From Modestobacter sp. VKM Ac-2985 (GTDB lineage: Bacteria > Actinomycetota > Actinomycetes > Mycobacteriales > Geodermatophilaceae): a stretch of DNA of 64,000 nt. Location of the stretch: contig NZ_JAPVBI010000001.1 of the NCBI RefSeq assembly GCF_026967925.1, positions 682,001-746,000 of the forward strand. Reading direction: 5' to 3'. Under the pieces are notes generated by a model. That model had not been told where the DNA came from, did no database searches, and saw only the letters and a list, made by a program, of their open reading frames with translations. Below, piece by piece: positions 1-8,790 of this stretch. Numbering within the stretch: position 1 is the first letter of the stretch; the number at the start of each line of letters is the position of its first letter. A program made the translations under genes and the position numbers.

Positions 1-357
1 GGCGTGGAGACCGCGCGCGAACAGCTGGGCGTCGTGGTCAGCACGCCCCCGGTCGACCAGCAGGTGGCGGTCGGCACCAAGGAGAAGCCGGCTGCACCGG
101 CGGCCGTGGTCAGCGCCGACGGACTGAACTGGGCGGCCCTGGCGGCCTGCGAGTCCGGCGGCCGGCCCACCGCGGTGAGCGGCACCGGCAAGTACCGCGG
201 CATGTACCAGTTCTCCACGAGCACCTGGGCCGCCGTCGGGGGCAGCGGTGACCCGGCCGCCGCGTCGGCGGAGGAGCAGACCATGCGGGCGCAGATGCTG
301 TACGCCCGTTCCGGTGCGGGGCAGTGGCCGCACTGCGGCCCCCGCCTGTTCGGCTGA
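1..357 (+). CDS. Resuscitation-promoting factor, C-terminal part (partial at window edge)
   Basis: The reading frame is open from the first base, so the 5' end lies outside the window. About 38 linker residues are followed by a transglycosylase-like Rpf domain over the last ~80. The core reads [13 protein letters not shown], where the Glu after Cys is the catalytic acid of this lysozyme-like fold. It continues with [17 protein letters not shown] and a closing QWPHCG, giving the Cys pair typical of Rpf. Rpf proteins cleave peptidoglycan outside the cell and help dormant actinobacteria resume growth. Neighbours rsmA and ispE follow as in the mycobacterial rpfB-ksgA-ispE order, so RpfB is the likely class. 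The G5/DUF348 domains that would prove it are outside the window. Confidence 0.88.
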   Translation, partial: GVETAREQLGVVVSTPPVDQQVAVGTKEKPAAPAAVVSADGLNWAALAACESGGRPTAVSGTGKYRGMYQFSTSTWAAVGGSGDPAAASAEEQTMRAQMLYARSGAGQWPHCGPRLFG

Positions 358-418
358 TGGCGGGGGGAGGGCCCCGCCACGCGCAGGCTCGCGGTGGGTC
401 CCTGCAGCGAGGCCGGAG

Positions 419-1273
419 ATGACGGCCCTGCTCGGTGCGTCCGCGATCCGCGAGCTGGCCCAACAGCTCGACCTGCGACCGACCAAGACCCTCGGGCAGA
501 ACTTCCTGCACGACGCCAACACGATCCGCAAGATCGTCCGGACGGCCGACCTGCGGGACGACGACGTCGTCTGCGAGGTCGGCCCGGGCCTGGGGTCGCT
601 GACGCTGGGGCTGCTCCCGGCCTGTGCGCACGTCACGGCCGTGGAGATCGATCCCCGGCTCGCCGACCAGCTGCCGGTGACCGTGGCCCAGCGGGCCCCG
701 GACGTGGCCGATCGGCTCACCGTCGTGACCGCGGACGCCCTGCGGGTGCGGGAGCTGCCCGGGCCGCCGCCCACGGCGCTGGTGGCCAACCTGCCCTACA
801 ACATCGCCGTCCCCGTGCTGCTGCACCTGCTGGAGCTGGTGCCCACGATCCGCACCTCGCTGGTGCTGGTGCAGGCCGAGGTCGCCGACCGGCTCGCCGC
901 CGCACCGGGCACCTCCGCCTACGGGGTGCCCAGCGCCAAGGCCGCCTGGTACGCCGACGTCCGCCGGGCCGGCAACGTCCCGCGGCCGGTCTTCTGGCCG
1001 GTCCCCAACGTCGACTCGGGGCTGGTCGCGCTGACCCGCCGTCCGGCCCCGGCCGGGGACCGGGCGGCCACCTTCGCCGTCATCGACGCGGCCTTCGCCA
1101 CCCGGCGCAAGGGCCTGCGTGCCGCGCTGGCCCGCTGGGCCGGCAGCCCCGCCGCCGCCGAGGTCCGGCTGCGCGCGGCCGGCATCGACCCGACCACGCG
1201 GGGGGAGCAGCTGTCGGTCACCGACTTCGCCCGGCTCGCCGCCACCGACCCGGTCGACCCGGAGGGGCGGTAG
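419..1273 (+). CDS. rsmA: 16S rRNA (adenine1518-N6/adenine1519-N6)-dimethyltransferase RsmA (KsgA)
   Basis: SAM-dependent enzyme that dimethylates two adjacent adenines in the 3' hairpin of 16S rRNA during late 30S maturation. The 284-residue length fits the family. Visible motifs: KTLGQNFL (23-30), the glycine-rich SAM loop [10 protein letters not shown] (53-62), VEIDPRL (75-81) and the catalytic NLPYNIA (124-130). The ATG at 419 is chosen because the family begins just before the LGQNFL motif. The frame stays open upstream to 248, but that part would overlap the rpf gene and has no family similarity. It lies 61 nt after rpf and 67 nt before ispE, probably in one transcript. Confidence 0.95.
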   Translation: MTALLGASAIRELAQQLDLRPTKTLGQNFLHDANTIRKIVRTADLRDDDVVCEVGPGLGSLTLGLLPACAHVTAVEIDPRLADQLPVTVAQRAPDVADRLTVVTADALRVRELPGPPPTALVANLPYNIAVPVLLHLLELVPTIRTSLVLVQAEVADRLAAAPGTSAYGVPSAKAAWYADVRRAGNVPRPVFWPVPNVDSGLVALTRRPAPAGDRAATFAVIDAAFATRRKGLRAALARWAGSPAAAEVRLRAAGIDPTTRGEQLSVTDFARLAATDPVDPEGR

Positions 1274-1340
1274 CGCGCGACGCGCCCGGCAGGCAGGCTG
1301 AGCCGGTGGACGACGGTGGACCGGCGGGCAGGATGACCGG

Positions 1341-2309
1341 GTGAGCAACGCGACCGCAGGCGGCCCCGGCCGGCTCGCCGGCAACGGCGCCGTCACGGCG
1401 CGGGCCCCGGCGAAGGTGAACGTGCACCTCGCGGTCGGGCCGCTGCGGGCCGACGGCTTCCACGAGCTGGAGACCGTCTTCCTCGCCGTGTCGCTGTTCG
1501 ACACGGTCACCGTGCGCCGCGCCGAGGGCCTGTCGCTCACCGTCCGCGGCGAGGGTGCCGGGGACGCCGCCGGCCCGGGGAGCGTGCCCACCGACCAGCG
1601 CAACCTGGTCTGGCAGGCCGCCGAGCTGCTCGCCCGGCACGCCGGGGTACGCCCCGACGCCCACCTGGAGGTCGACAAGTCGATCCCGGCCGCGGCCGGG
1701 CTGGCCGGGGGCAGTGCGGACGCCGCGGCGACGCTGGTCGCGCTCGACGCGTTGTGGGGGACCCGCGCCACCCGTGGCGACCTGGCCACGCTCGCTGCCC
1801 AGCTGGGCAGTGACGTGCCCTTCAGCCTGCTCGGCGGGGTGGCACTGGGCACCGGGCGCGGTGAGCGGCTCTCGCCCGTGCTGGCCCGCCGGCGCTGGGA
1901 CTGGGTGCTCGGCATCGCCGGGGAGGGGCTGTCGACCCCCACGGTGTACGGCGAGCTGGACGCCCAGCGGGCGGCCGGGGTGCTCCCGGACGGCGAACGG
2001 ATGACCTCCACCGAGCCGGTGCTCGCCGCCCTGCGCAGCGGGCCGGCGTCGGCGCTGGCGGCCGCGTTGAGCAACGACCTCCAGGCGCCGGCGGTGCTGC
2101 TGCGTCCGGAGCTCGACCGGGCGCTGCAGGCCGCGACCGAGGCCGGGGCCCGGGCGGCGCTGGTCAGCGGCTCCGGTCCGACGGTGGCCGCGCTGGCCGA
2201 GGACGAGGACGGCGCCGTCCGGCTGGCCGCCGAGCTCGCCGGGTCCGGGGTGTTCCGGGCCGTCCAGGTCGTGCACGGGCCGGTCCACGGCGCTCGCCTG
2301 GTGGGCTGA
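1341..2309 (+). CDS. ispE: 4-diphosphocytidyl-2-C-methyl-D-erythritol kinase IspE
   Basis: GHMP-superfamily kinase that phosphorylates CDP-methylerythritol at the 2-hydroxyl in the MEP route to isoprenoids, in the cytoplasm. 322 residues. Visible features: the N-terminal APAKVNVHL motif (~22-30), the ATP loop AAGLAGGSADAA (~116-128) and a C-terminal SGSGPTVAAL motif (~276-285), which is the third GHMP motif. The GTG start at 1341 is preceded at 1329-1334 by CAGGAT with a 6-nt gap, a weak match to the leaderless pattern seen elsewhere in the window. No Shine-Dalgarno sequence stands out. Confidence 0.95.
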   Translation: MSNATAGGPGRLAGNGAVTARAPAKVNVHLAVGPLRADGFHELETVFLAVSLFDTVTVRRAEGLSLTVRGEGAGDAAGPGSVPTDQRNLVWQAAELLARHAGVRPDAHLEVDKSIPAAAGLAGGSADAAATLVALDALWGTRATRGDLATLAAQLGSDVPFSLLGGVALGTGRGERLSPVLARRRWDWVLGIAGEGLSTPTVYGELDAQRAAGVLPDGERMTSTEPVLAALRSGPASALAAALSNDLQAPAVLLRPELDRALQAATEAGARAALVSGSGPTVAALAEDEDGAVRLAAELAGSGVFRAVQVVHGPVHGARLVG

Positions 2310-2380
2310 GGCAGTCGGGCGGACGCCCTGCCCCCGACCCGGCCGGGGTGACCCTGGATGCCCACCTCCGGCGGCGGCCC

Positions 2381-2386
2381 TAGGCT
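2381..2386 (+). promoter_or_regulatory. Candidate -10 element (TAGGCT) for tRNA-Gln
   Basis: TAGGCT fits the actinobacterial sigma-A -10 form TANNNT and lies 38 nt before the mature tRNA 5' end, leaving room for a short 5' leader. No convincing -35 box is seen. The same hexamer precedes eno. Confidence 0.4.
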
Positions 2387-2424
2387 GGCGTGCGGCCGTC
2401 GCGGTTCTCCCCGGCGGACCGCGA

Positions 2425-2500
2425 TGGGGGATGGGGTAATCGGCAGCCCGCCGGCCTTTGGAGCCGTGCAGTCTCGGTTCGAGTCCGAGTCCCCCAGCCA
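2425..2500 (+). tRNA. tRNA-Gln (anticodon TTG)
   Basis: The acceptor arms TGGGGGA (2425-2431) and TCCCCCA (2490-2496) pair over 7 bp. The T-loop is TTCGAGT. The anticodon loop CTTTGGA places TTG at 34-36, reading CAA. The discriminator is G and CCA (2498-2500) is encoded. The outermost anticodon-stem pair is a C/T mismatch; the rest of the cloverleaf is regular. It sits 51 nt upstream of the glmU start and may share its transcript. Confidence 0.93.
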
Positions 2501-2551
2501 GTCGGCGCCGACGCGCGCCGCCATCCCGTCGCCACCGCGAGGAGCTCGTTC

Positions 2552-4084
2552 GTGACCCTGCAGGACACCGCCGCCACGGAGGGCGCCGTCGGCGCCGTCG
2601 TCGTCCTCGCCGCCGGGCAGGGCACCCGGATGCGCTCGCGCACCCCCAAGGTGCTGCACCCGCTCGGGGGGCGCTCGCTGCTGGGCCACGTGCTGGCCGC
2701 CGCCGCCCCGTTGCGGGCCGCGCAGACCGTCGTCGTCGTCGGATCCGGTCGCGAGGCCGTGGCCGAGCACCTCGGCGGGATCGCGCCGGGGGCGCTGCCG
2801 GTCGTGCAGGAGGAGCAGCTGGGCTCCGGACACGCTGCGGCCGTCGCGCTCGACGCGCTGGCGGAGGTGACCGGCGCGGTGCTGATCCTCAACGGGGACG
2901 CACCGCTGCTGCGGGAGGAGACGCTGACCGCACTCGTCCGGGCGCACCAGCAGGCCGGCGACCTGCTCACCGTGCTCACCGCCGAGGTGGCCGACCCCAC
3001 CGGCCTGGGGCGGATCGTCCGGGACGCCCAGGGTGCGGTGCGGGCCATCGTCGAGGAACGGGACGCCGACGACGCCCAGCGCGCGATCCACGAGGTGAAC
3101 GCCGGGGTGTACGTCGGGAACGCCGCCGCCGTGCGGGAGGCGCTGACCAGGGTCGGGGCCGCCAACGACCAGGGTGAGCAGTACCTGACCGACGTGCTGG
3201 GGCTGCTCGTGGCCGACGGCGCGCCGGTCGGTGGGCACCGGGCGGCCGACCCCGAGGACACGCTCGGCTGCAACGACCAGCGCGAGCTGGCCGCCCGGCG
3301 CCGCACGATGAACGACCGGGTGCTCGACGACCTGATGCGAGCCGGGGTGGTCGTGGTGGACCCGCTGACCACCTGGGTCGACGTGACCGTGGAGGTGGCG
3401 GCGGAGGTCGTCCTGCACCCGGGCACGCAGCTGCTCGGCGCGACGACCGTGCGGGCCGGCGCGGTGGTCGGCCCGGACAGCACGCTGGTCGACACCGAGG
3501 TGGGGGAGGGGGCGTCGGTCGTCCGGTCCCACGTCCAGCTGGCCGAGATCGGCCCGGCGGCGACCGTCGGCCCGTTCAGCTACCTCCGCCCGGGCACCCG
3601 GCTGGGCCGCGGGGCGAAGGTGGGCGCCTACGTCGAGACCAAGAACGTCGAGGTCGGCGAGGGGTCCAAGGTGCCGCACCTGTCCTACGTCGGCGACGCG
3701 ACCATCGGCGAGCACAGCAACATCGGCGCCGCGACGGTCTTCGTCAACTACGACGGCGTCGACAAGCACCGCACCACGGTGGGTGACCACGTGCGGATCG
3801 GCTCGGACACCATGCTCGTGGCGCCGGTCACCGTGGGCGACGGTGCCTACACCGCCGCCGGGTCCGTGATCACCACCGACGTCCCGCCCGGGGCCATGGC
3901 CGTCGCCCGGGCGCGCCAGCGCAATGTGGCAGGCTGGGTCGCGCGGCGCCGACCGGGTACACCCGGCGCAGAGGCCGCAGCAGCGGCTGACGACGCAGCT
4001 GCCGCAGCCACCGACACCCGAACCACCGACTCCGCGGACCGGCCCCCGGCCGCGACGGACGACGACGAGCAGGGGCGACCATGA
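2552..4084 (+). CDS. glmU: Bifunctional UDP-N-acetylglucosamine pyrophosphorylase / glucosamine-1-phosphate N-acetyltransferase GlmU
   Basis: Makes UDP-GlcNAc for peptidoglycan and, here, possibly for the EPS locus downstream. The N-terminal uridylyltransferase domain carries LAAGQGTRM (19-27) followed by TPKVLHPLGG. The C-terminal half is a left-handed beta-helix with hexapeptide repeats and the acetyltransferase segment NYDGVDKHRTTVGD (around residue 400). 510 residues, with an Ala/Asp-rich tail of ~45 residues beyond the enzyme core. The GTG at 2552 follows a clear purine-rich site (CGAGGAG) and the tRNA. The open frame further upstream runs through the tRNA and is rejected. The stop overlaps the prs start in an ATGA, indicating translational coupling. 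Confidence 0.95.
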   Translation: MTLQDTAATEGAVGAVVVLAAGQGTRMRSRTPKVLHPLGGRSLLGHVLAAAAPLRAAQTVVVVGSGREAVAEHLGGIAPGALPVVQEEQLGSGHAAAVALDALAEVTGAVLILNGDAPLLREETLTALVRAHQQAGDLLTVLTAEVADPTGLGRIVRDAQGAVRAIVEERDADDAQRAIHEVNAGVYVGNAAAVREALTRVGAANDQGEQYLTDVLGLLVADGAPVGGHRAADPEDTLGCNDQRELAARRRTMNDRVLDDLMRAGVVVVDPLTTWVDVTVEVAAEVVLHPGTQLLGATTVRAGAVVGPDSTLVDTEVGEGASVVRSHVQLAEIGPAATVGPFSYLRPGTRLGRGAKVGAYVETKNVEVGEGSKVPHLSYVGDATIGEHSNIGAATVFVNYDGVDKHRTTVGDHVRIGSDTMLVAPVTVGDGAYTAAGSVITTDVPPGAMAVARARQRNVAGWVARRRPGTPGAEAAAAADDAAAAATDTRTTDSADRPPAATDDDEQGRP

Positions 4085-5061
4085 GCGCGATCAGGCAGAC
4101 CACCAACAAGAGCCTGATGCTCTTCTCCGGCCGGGCCTACCCCGAGCTGGCGACGGAGATCGCCGGGCACCTCGGCGTCACCCCCACCCCCACCGCGTCC
4201 TACGAGTTCGCCAACGGCGAGCTGTTCGTGCGGTTCGAGGAGTCGGTGCGCGGCTGCGACGCCTTCGTGGTGCAGAGCCACACCGCACCGATCAACACCT
4301 GGCTGATGGAACAGCTGATCATGGTCGACGCGCTCAAGCGCGCCTCGGCCAAGCGGATCACCGTCGTCGCCCCCTTCTTCCCCTACGCCCGGCAGGACAA
4401 GAAGCACCGCGGCCGCGAGCCGATCTCCGCGCGCCTGGTCGCCGACATGTTCAAGACCGCCGGCGCCGACCGGCTGATGACCGTCGACCTGCACACCGCG
4501 CAGATCCAGGGCTTCTTCGACGGCCCGGTCGACCACCTCTTCGCCATGGACCTGCTCACCAGCGAGGTCAAGCGCAAGTGGGGCGACCGCGACCTCACCG
4601 TCGTCTCGCCCGACTCCGGCCGCGTCCGCGTGTCCGAGCGGTGGAGCGACAAGCTCGGCGGCACCCCGCTGGCCTTCATCCACAAGACCCGCGACATCTC
4701 CCGGCCCAACGAGGTCGTGGCCAACCGGGTGGTCGGCGAGGTCGAGGGCCGGGTCTGCATCCTGGTCGACGACATGATCGACACCGGCGGCACGATCGCC
4801 AAGGCCGCCGAGACCCTCTTCGACGCCGGTGCCGCCGACGTGATCATCGCCGCCACCCACGGGGTGCTCTCCGGCCCCGCGGTCGACCGCCTGAAGAACA
4901 GCCGGGTGAGCGAGGTGATCGTCACGAACACGCTGCCCATCGAGCCCGCACGCCGGTTCGACAAGCTCACCGTGCTCTCCATCTCCCCGCTGCTCGGCCG
5001 GGCGATCAAGGAGGTCTTCGAGGACGGGTCGGTGACGAGCCTGTTCGGTGGAGACTCGTGA
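4081..5061 (+). CDS. prs: Ribose-phosphate pyrophosphokinase (PRPP synthetase)
   Basis: Transfers pyrophosphate from ATP to ribose 5-phosphate to give PRPP for purine, pyrimidine, histidine, tryptophan, NAD and (in actinobacteria) arabinan precursor synthesis. 326 residues, the usual length. The PRPP-binding motif VDDMIDTGGT is at ~230-239. Upstream are the class I features PYARQDKKHRGREPISARL, with the flexible-loop and divalent-cation residues, and the SPDSGRVR segment. The ATG start overlaps the glmU stop by 4 nt. A strong hairpin follows 120 nt after the stop. Confidence 0.96.
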   Translation: MSAIRQTTNKSLMLFSGRAYPELATEIAGHLGVTPTPTASYEFANGELFVRFEESVRGCDAFVVQSHTAPINTWLMEQLIMVDALKRASAKRITVVAPFFPYARQDKKHRGREPISARLVADMFKTAGADRLMTVDLHTAQIQGFFDGPVDHLFAMDLLTSEVKRKWGDRDLTVVSPDSGRVRVSERWSDKLGGTPLAFIHKTRDISRPNEVVANRVVGEVEGRVCILVDDMIDTGGTIAKAAETLFDAGAADVIIAATHGVLSGPAVDRLKNSRVSEVIVTNTLPIEPARRFDKLTVLSISPLLGRAIKEVFEDGSVTSLFGGDS

Positions 5062-5180
5062 CATGGCGATCCTCCGGATCGCACCGCGGCCAGGAGCCGT
5101 TCCCCGGCTGAGTTGAGCCGTTTCCCGCGGCGTCGGCAGGGACCCTCCGGGCCCCGTGCCGGCGTCGCGGACGGACCCAC

Positions 5181-5226
5181 CTGCTGATCCCGGCGGGAGC
5201 CTCCGGCCCCGCGCCGGGATCAGCAG
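5181..5226 (+). terminator. Hairpin, probable terminator after glmU-prs
   Basis: A perfect 15-bp inverted repeat: CTGCTGATCCCGGCG (5181-5195) and CGCCGGGATCAGCAG (5212-5226) around a 16-nt loop. No U-tract follows, as is common in GC-rich actinobacteria. Confidence 0.7.
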
Positions 5227-5362
5227 ACGCCCTCCGGGCGATGGGTCCGGGATCCGCCCGCTGGTTGCGTTCGTCGGTCCTCGCTGGTGGCGTTGGGTGC
5301 TCCGCGGGGGGCGTTGGTCGGTCATCGCCCACGGCCCGGTACCGGGGCCTCGGGCGCTCAGG

Positions 5363-5368
5363 TACCCT
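5363..5368 (+). promoter_or_regulatory. Candidate -10 element (TACCCT) for rplY
   Basis: TACCCT fits TANNNT and lies between the prs terminator and rplY. It predicts a 5' UTR of about 120 nt. No clear -35 box; position-based call. Confidence 0.35.
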
Positions 5369-5495
5369 CGTGGAGTTGCCCGGCGAGGGAGCGGTTCGTC
5401 CGACTCCGTGATCGACGTGCGTGTGCCTCCAGGGGTGTGCCGCGCTCGTGCGCTGAGCACACAGACCCGATCCACCTGTTGAGGAGCACACCACC

Positions 5496-6191
5496 GTGGC
5501 TGAATTCCGCCTCGCCGCCGAGCACCGCACCGAGTTCGGCAAGGGCAGTGCCCGCCGGACGCGTCGTGCGGGCCGCGTCCCCGCCGTCCTGTACGGGCAC
5601 GGCCAGGACGTCGTCCACCTGTCGCTGCCCGCCCGCGAGTTCGCCGCGGCGCTGCGCAACGGTGGCACCAACGTGCTGCTGACCGTCGAGCTGGACGGCA
5701 AGGACCAGCTCGCGCTGACCAAGGCGATCCAGCGCGACCCGATCACCCGCATCCACGAGCACGTCGACCTGCTGCTGGTCCGCCGCGGCGAGAAGACCAC
5801 CGTCGACGTCCCGGTGATCATCACCGGCGAGCCGGCACCGGACACGATCAGCAACCACCAGCTGAACAGCGTCCTCGTCGAGGCCGACGCGACGAACCTG
5901 CCCGACGTGATCGAGGTCGACATCACCGGCCGCACCGCGGGCAACGGCATCACCGCCGGCGACCTGCCGCTGCCGGCCGGCGCGACGCTGATCACCGACC
6001 CGGAGGCGCTGGTCATCGGCTTCCTGGGTGCCCCGACCGCCGCCGAGCTGGAGGCCGAGCTGGAAGAGGCCGAGGCCGAGGCCGGCATCGAGCGCGACGA
6101 GTCCGAGACCGACGGCGACGTCGTGCCGGAGCCGCAGGACCAGGGCAGCGGCGAGTCGATGGAGTCCGCCGAGAAGTCCAGCGACGCCTGA
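5496..6191 (+). CDS. rplY: 50S ribosomal protein L25 (general stress protein Ctc type)
   Basis: 5S rRNA-binding protein of the large subunit. 231 residues, i.e. the long TL5/Ctc form. Residues ~1-95 form the L25 domain (ACRTEFGKGSARRTRRAG-like start, then PAVLYGHG). The rest is the beta-rich Ctc domain and an acidic Glu/Asp-rich tail. The GTG start at 5496 has GAGGAG 10 nt upstream. Order prs-rplY-pth matches mycobacteria. A strong hairpin 45 nt past the stop suggests it can be transcribed separately from pth. Confidence 0.95.
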   Translation: MAEFRLAAEHRTEFGKGSARRTRRAGRVPAVLYGHGQDVVHLSLPAREFAAALRNGGTNVLLTVELDGKDQLALTKAIQRDPITRIHEHVDLLLVRRGEKTTVDVPVIITGEPAPDTISNHQLNSVLVEADATNLPDVIEVDITGRTAGNGITAGDLPLPAGATLITDPEALVIGFLGAPTAAELEAELEEAEAEAGIERDESETDGDVVPEPQDQGSGESMESAEKSSDA

Positions 6192-6235
6192 GCACGACTC
6201 TCCTCGGAGGACGACGCTGACCGAGAGCACGACCC

Positions 6236-6266
6236 GCAGGGGCGCCGGCACCGCCGGCGCCCCTGC
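6236..6266 (+). terminator. Terminator hairpin after rplY
   Basis: A perfect 14-bp stem: GCAGGGGCGCCGGC (6236-6249) and GCCGGCGCCCCTGC (6253-6266) with a 3-nt ACC loop. It is among the strongest hairpins in the window. It bears on the choice of pth start, because a CTG start at 6217 would place it inside the coding region. Confidence 0.75.
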
Positions 6267-6291
6267 GGCGTCTCCCGCCCCCACGCCCCCC

Positions 6292-6879
6292 GTGTCCGAG
6301 GGGCCCTTCCTGGTCGTCGGGCTGGGCAACCCCGGCCCCGGGTACGCCGGCAACCGGCACAACGTCGGCGCGATGGTGCTGGCCGAACTGGCCGCCCGGG
6401 CCGGCGTCCGGCTGTCGCCCGGCAAGGGCCCGCGGGCCCGGTCGCTGTCCGGTGAGGGCCGGCTGGCCGGCCGGCGGGTGGTGCTGGCGGTGCCGTCCAG
6501 CTACATGAACGAGTCCGGTGGCCCGGTCCGCGGGCTGCTCGACTACCACCACCTGCCGCCCACCGACCTGGTCGTCGTGCACGACGAGCTCGACCTCGAC
6601 TTCGACGTGGTGCGGCTCAAGCGCGGCGGCGGGGAGGGCGGGCACAACGGCCTGCGTTCCATCTCCCGGTCCACCGGGACGCGTGACTACCTGCGGGTGC
6701 GGGTGGGGATCGGCCGCCCGCCCGGTCGGCAGGACCCCGCCGACTACGTCCTCAAGGACTTCTCGGCGACCGAGCGCAAGACCCTCGAGCTGCTCGTCGG
6801 CGAGGCGGCCGACGCCACCGAGCTGCTGCTCGAGCGTGGCCTCGAGGCAGCGCAGAACGCCGTCCACCCCCGCAGCTGA
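6292..6879 (+). CDS. pth: Peptidyl-tRNA hydrolase
   Basis: Releases peptides from stalled peptidyl-tRNA in the cytoplasm. From the GTG at 6292 the protein is 195 residues, the normal length. It shows VVGLGNPGPGYAGNRHNVG near the N-terminus (catalytic His 23), SYMNESG, and VVHDELDLD with the conserved Asp. An in-frame CTG at 6217 has a good SD (GGAGG, 6 nt away) and would add 25 residues, but those codons run through the rplY terminator hairpin. The GTG is therefore preferred although it has no SD. The exact start is uncertain. Confidence 0.93.
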   Translation: MSEGPFLVVGLGNPGPGYAGNRHNVGAMVLAELAARAGVRLSPGKGPRARSLSGEGRLAGRRVVLAVPSSYMNESGGPVRGLLDYHHLPPTDLVVVHDELDLDFDVVRLKRGGGEGGHNGLRSISRSTGTRDYLRVRVGIGRPPGRQDPADYVLKDFSATERKTLELLVGEAADATELLLERGLEAAQNAVHPRS

Positions 6880-6882
6880 GCG

Positions 6883-6910
6883 CCGTCCGGGCGCGCCGTC
6901 GCCCGGACGG
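6883..6910 (+). terminator. Terminator hairpin after pth
   Basis: An 11-bp perfect stem: CCGTCCGGGCG (6883-6893) and CGCCCGGACGG (6900-6910) with a 6-nt loop, starting 4 nt after the pth stop. It separates the housekeeping block from the EPS locus. Confidence 0.75.
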
Positions 6911-6932
6911 GTGGTAGCGGGCTCGGTCCCGG

Positions 6933-6944
6933 CCCCATCGGGTG
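6933..6944 (+). promoter_or_regulatory. Shared 12-mer upstream of EPS genes, copy 1
   Basis: CCCCATCGGGTG occurs here, 157 nt before the first EPS gene, and again at 25690-25701 in the divergent EPS promoter region. The core CCC-N3-GGG is dyad-like. Possible operator; function inferred from position only. Confidence 0.3.
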
Positions 6945-7101
6945 AAGGACCGCCGTCCGCATTGCCTCCGTTCCTCACCGTCTGTGATGGTTGCTGAGCG
7001 TCACCAGTGCAGCAGGTCCTCCGGGTCCGACCCGGGAACGACCAGCTCCTGCGTGTCGCCAGCGCACTGTGCGTGATCACTGCGGAGAACCTGGGGGCCC
7101 C

Positions 7102-8607
7102 ATGCTGCTCGAACGTGCGGAACTGACCGACACCGTCGGTCACGCGCCGTCGGGGGCGGTCCCGTCGCCTCCGGTCACGGGGCAGCTGCCGGCCACCGGT
7201 GCGCGCGCCCGGGGCACTGCCCGCTGGGTCCGGCGGCACCGCGCCGGCCTGGTCGTCGGCGAGGCGCTGATCGCGGCGTCGGCGGCGGCCGTGGTGCTGC
7301 TGGCCCACGACGGGCCGGTGGTGGGCAGCGTCCTGTTCTGGGCCGGGCTGAGCCTGGTCGTCGCCTGGCCGGTGCTGCTCACCGTCACCGGTGCCTACGA
7401 GGAGCGCTGGTTCGGCGTGGGCAGCGACGAGTTCCGTCGCGTCGGCCGGGCCGGGATGCTGCTGCTGGCCGGGATGGGGTTCCTCAGCTACGCCGCCCAG
7501 CTCGACCTCAGCCGTGCGCTGGTGGTCCTCGCCGTCCCGGCGCTCGCCGGCGCGACCCTGGTCGAGCGGTACGCCGCCCGGCGCGTGCTGCACCGCCAGC
7601 GGATGGCCGGGCGCTGCGTCAAGCGCGTCGTGGTCGTCGGGCGCGGGGGTGCGGTCCTGGACCTGGTCGACCGGCTGCACCGCACCCGGCACGCCGGTCT
7701 GGACGTCGTCGGCGTCTGCGTGACGCCGGGGGACCGCAGCCGGGTGGCGCGGGTGGCCGGCCTGCCGGTCGCCGGCCTGGACGACGTGGTCGAGCTCGCC
7801 GGCCGGGTCGGGGCCGACACCATCGCCGTGACCTCCGCCAGCGAGACGGCGTCGGCGTACCTGCGGGCGCTGTCCTGGCAGCTCGAGGGCACGGGCCTGG
7901 AGCTGCTCGTGGCCCCCGGACTGGTCGAGGTGGCCGGCCCGCGCCTGCACATCCGGCCCTTCGACGGGCTGCCCCTCCTCTCGGTCGAGCAGCCCCGGTT
8001 CGAGGGCTGGCGCCGGGTGGTCAAGGGCGCTCTCGACCGGTCGGTCGCCTCCCTCGGACTGCTGCTCCTCACGCCGGTCCTGGCAGCGCTCGCCCTGGCG
8101 GTCCGGCTGTCCAGCCCCGGCCCGGTCCTCTACCGGCAGCAGCGGGTGGGGCTCGGCGGGCGGCACTTCACGATGCTCAAGTTCCGCAGCATGGTGGTCG
8201 GAGCCGACCAGCAGGTCGCCGGGCTGTCCGACGGCAACGAGGCCGACGGCCTGCTGTTCAAGATCCGGCAGGACCCGCGGGTGACGCCGGTCGGTCGCTG
8301 GATGCGCCGGCTCTCCCTCGACGAGCTGCCCCAGCTGTTCAACGTGCTCACCGGGGAGATGTCCCTGGTGGGGCCGCGCCCGCCGCTGCCCGACGAGGTC
8401 GCGCGCTACGACACCTCGGTCAGCCGCCGACTGCTGGTGAAGCCGGGCCTCACCGGGCTGTGGCAGATCTCCGGGCGCAGCGACCTGCCGTGGGAGGAGG
8501 CCGTCCGGCTGGACCTCCGCTACGTGGAGAACTGGTCGCTCGCGATGGACGTGCAGATCCTCTGGAAGACCGCCCGCGCCGTGGTCTCCGCCTCGGGGGC
8601 GTACTGA
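7102..8607 (+). CDS. Polyprenyl glycosylphosphotransferase (initiating sugar-1-phosphate transferase, WbaP/CpsE-like)
   Basis: Integral membrane enzyme expected to transfer a sugar 1-phosphate from a nucleotide sugar to undecaprenyl phosphate, starting the EPS repeat. 501 residues: several N-terminal membrane helices (~50-170), a CoA-binding-like cytosolic region, then the bacterial sugar transferase domain (~310-501). Diagnostic motifs are LKFRSM and the DELPQLFNVLTGEMSLVGPRP stretch, whose Asp-Glu pair is catalytic. ATG at 7102 follows a GGAG-containing leader; frame upstream to 6991 lacks similarity. The sugar cannot be told from sequence. It is the first gene of the EPS locus. Confidence 0.92.
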   Translation: MLLERAELTDTVGHAPSGAVPSPPVTGQLPATGARARGTARWVRRHRAGLVVGEALIAASAAAVVLLAHDGPVVGSVLFWAGLSLVVAWPVLLTVTGAYEERWFGVGSDEFRRVGRAGMLLLAGMGFLSYAAQLDLSRALVVLAVPALAGATLVERYAARRVLHRQRMAGRCVKRVVVVGRGGAVLDLVDRLHRTRHAGLDVVGVCVTPGDRSRVARVAGLPVAGLDDVVELAGRVGADTIAVTSASETASAYLRALSWQLEGTGLELLVAPGLVEVAGPRLHIRPFDGLPLLSVEQPRFEGWRRVVKGALDRSVASLGLLLLTPVLAALALAVRLSSPGPVLYRQQRVGLGGRHFTMLKFRSMVVGADQQVAGLSDGNEADGLLFKIRQDPRVTPVGRWMRRLSLDELPQLFNVLTGEMSLVGPRPPLPDEVARYDTSVSRRLLVKPGLTGLWQISGRSDLPWEEAVRLDLRYVENWSLAMDVQILWKTARAVVSASGAY

Positions 8608-8790
8608 CCCGCTGGTCGGTGGTTAGCCCGTCAGGGTGACCGCATCCGTCAGCGCAGTGACGACACGCCGTGCGGCGGGCAGTGTCGACCGAGTACAGGC
8701 CCGGCCACCGTCCGGTGGTGCCGGTCCGCTCCGGCGGATCGACCCGGACGGCGCAGCCGGCGCGGCGCACGCGGAGAAGGAGCGGCACCC

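Larger units (their letters stand above)
5062..5495 (+). other. Intergenic region, prs to rplY (434 nt)
   Basis: No credible gene is seen. An open frame on the + strand at 5156-5482 has an Arg/Pro/Ser composition typical of out-of-frame GC-rich DNA and no SD sequence. The region holds the perfect inverted repeat at 5181-5226, a candidate -10 hexamer TACCCT at 5363-5368, and a ~120-nt leader. In that leader GTGTGC and GCACAC can pair just before the rplY ribosome-binding site GAGGAG. Confidence 0.6.

Noticed and set aside
110-3790. A 1226-codon antisense frame spanning rsmA, ispE, the tRNA and glmU
   Set aside because: It runs through four well-supported features on the other strand, including a tRNA.
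5156-5482. 108-codon frame between prs and rplY
   Set aside because: No SD, Arg/Ser/Pro-rich, overlaps the terminator stem and the likely rplY leader.
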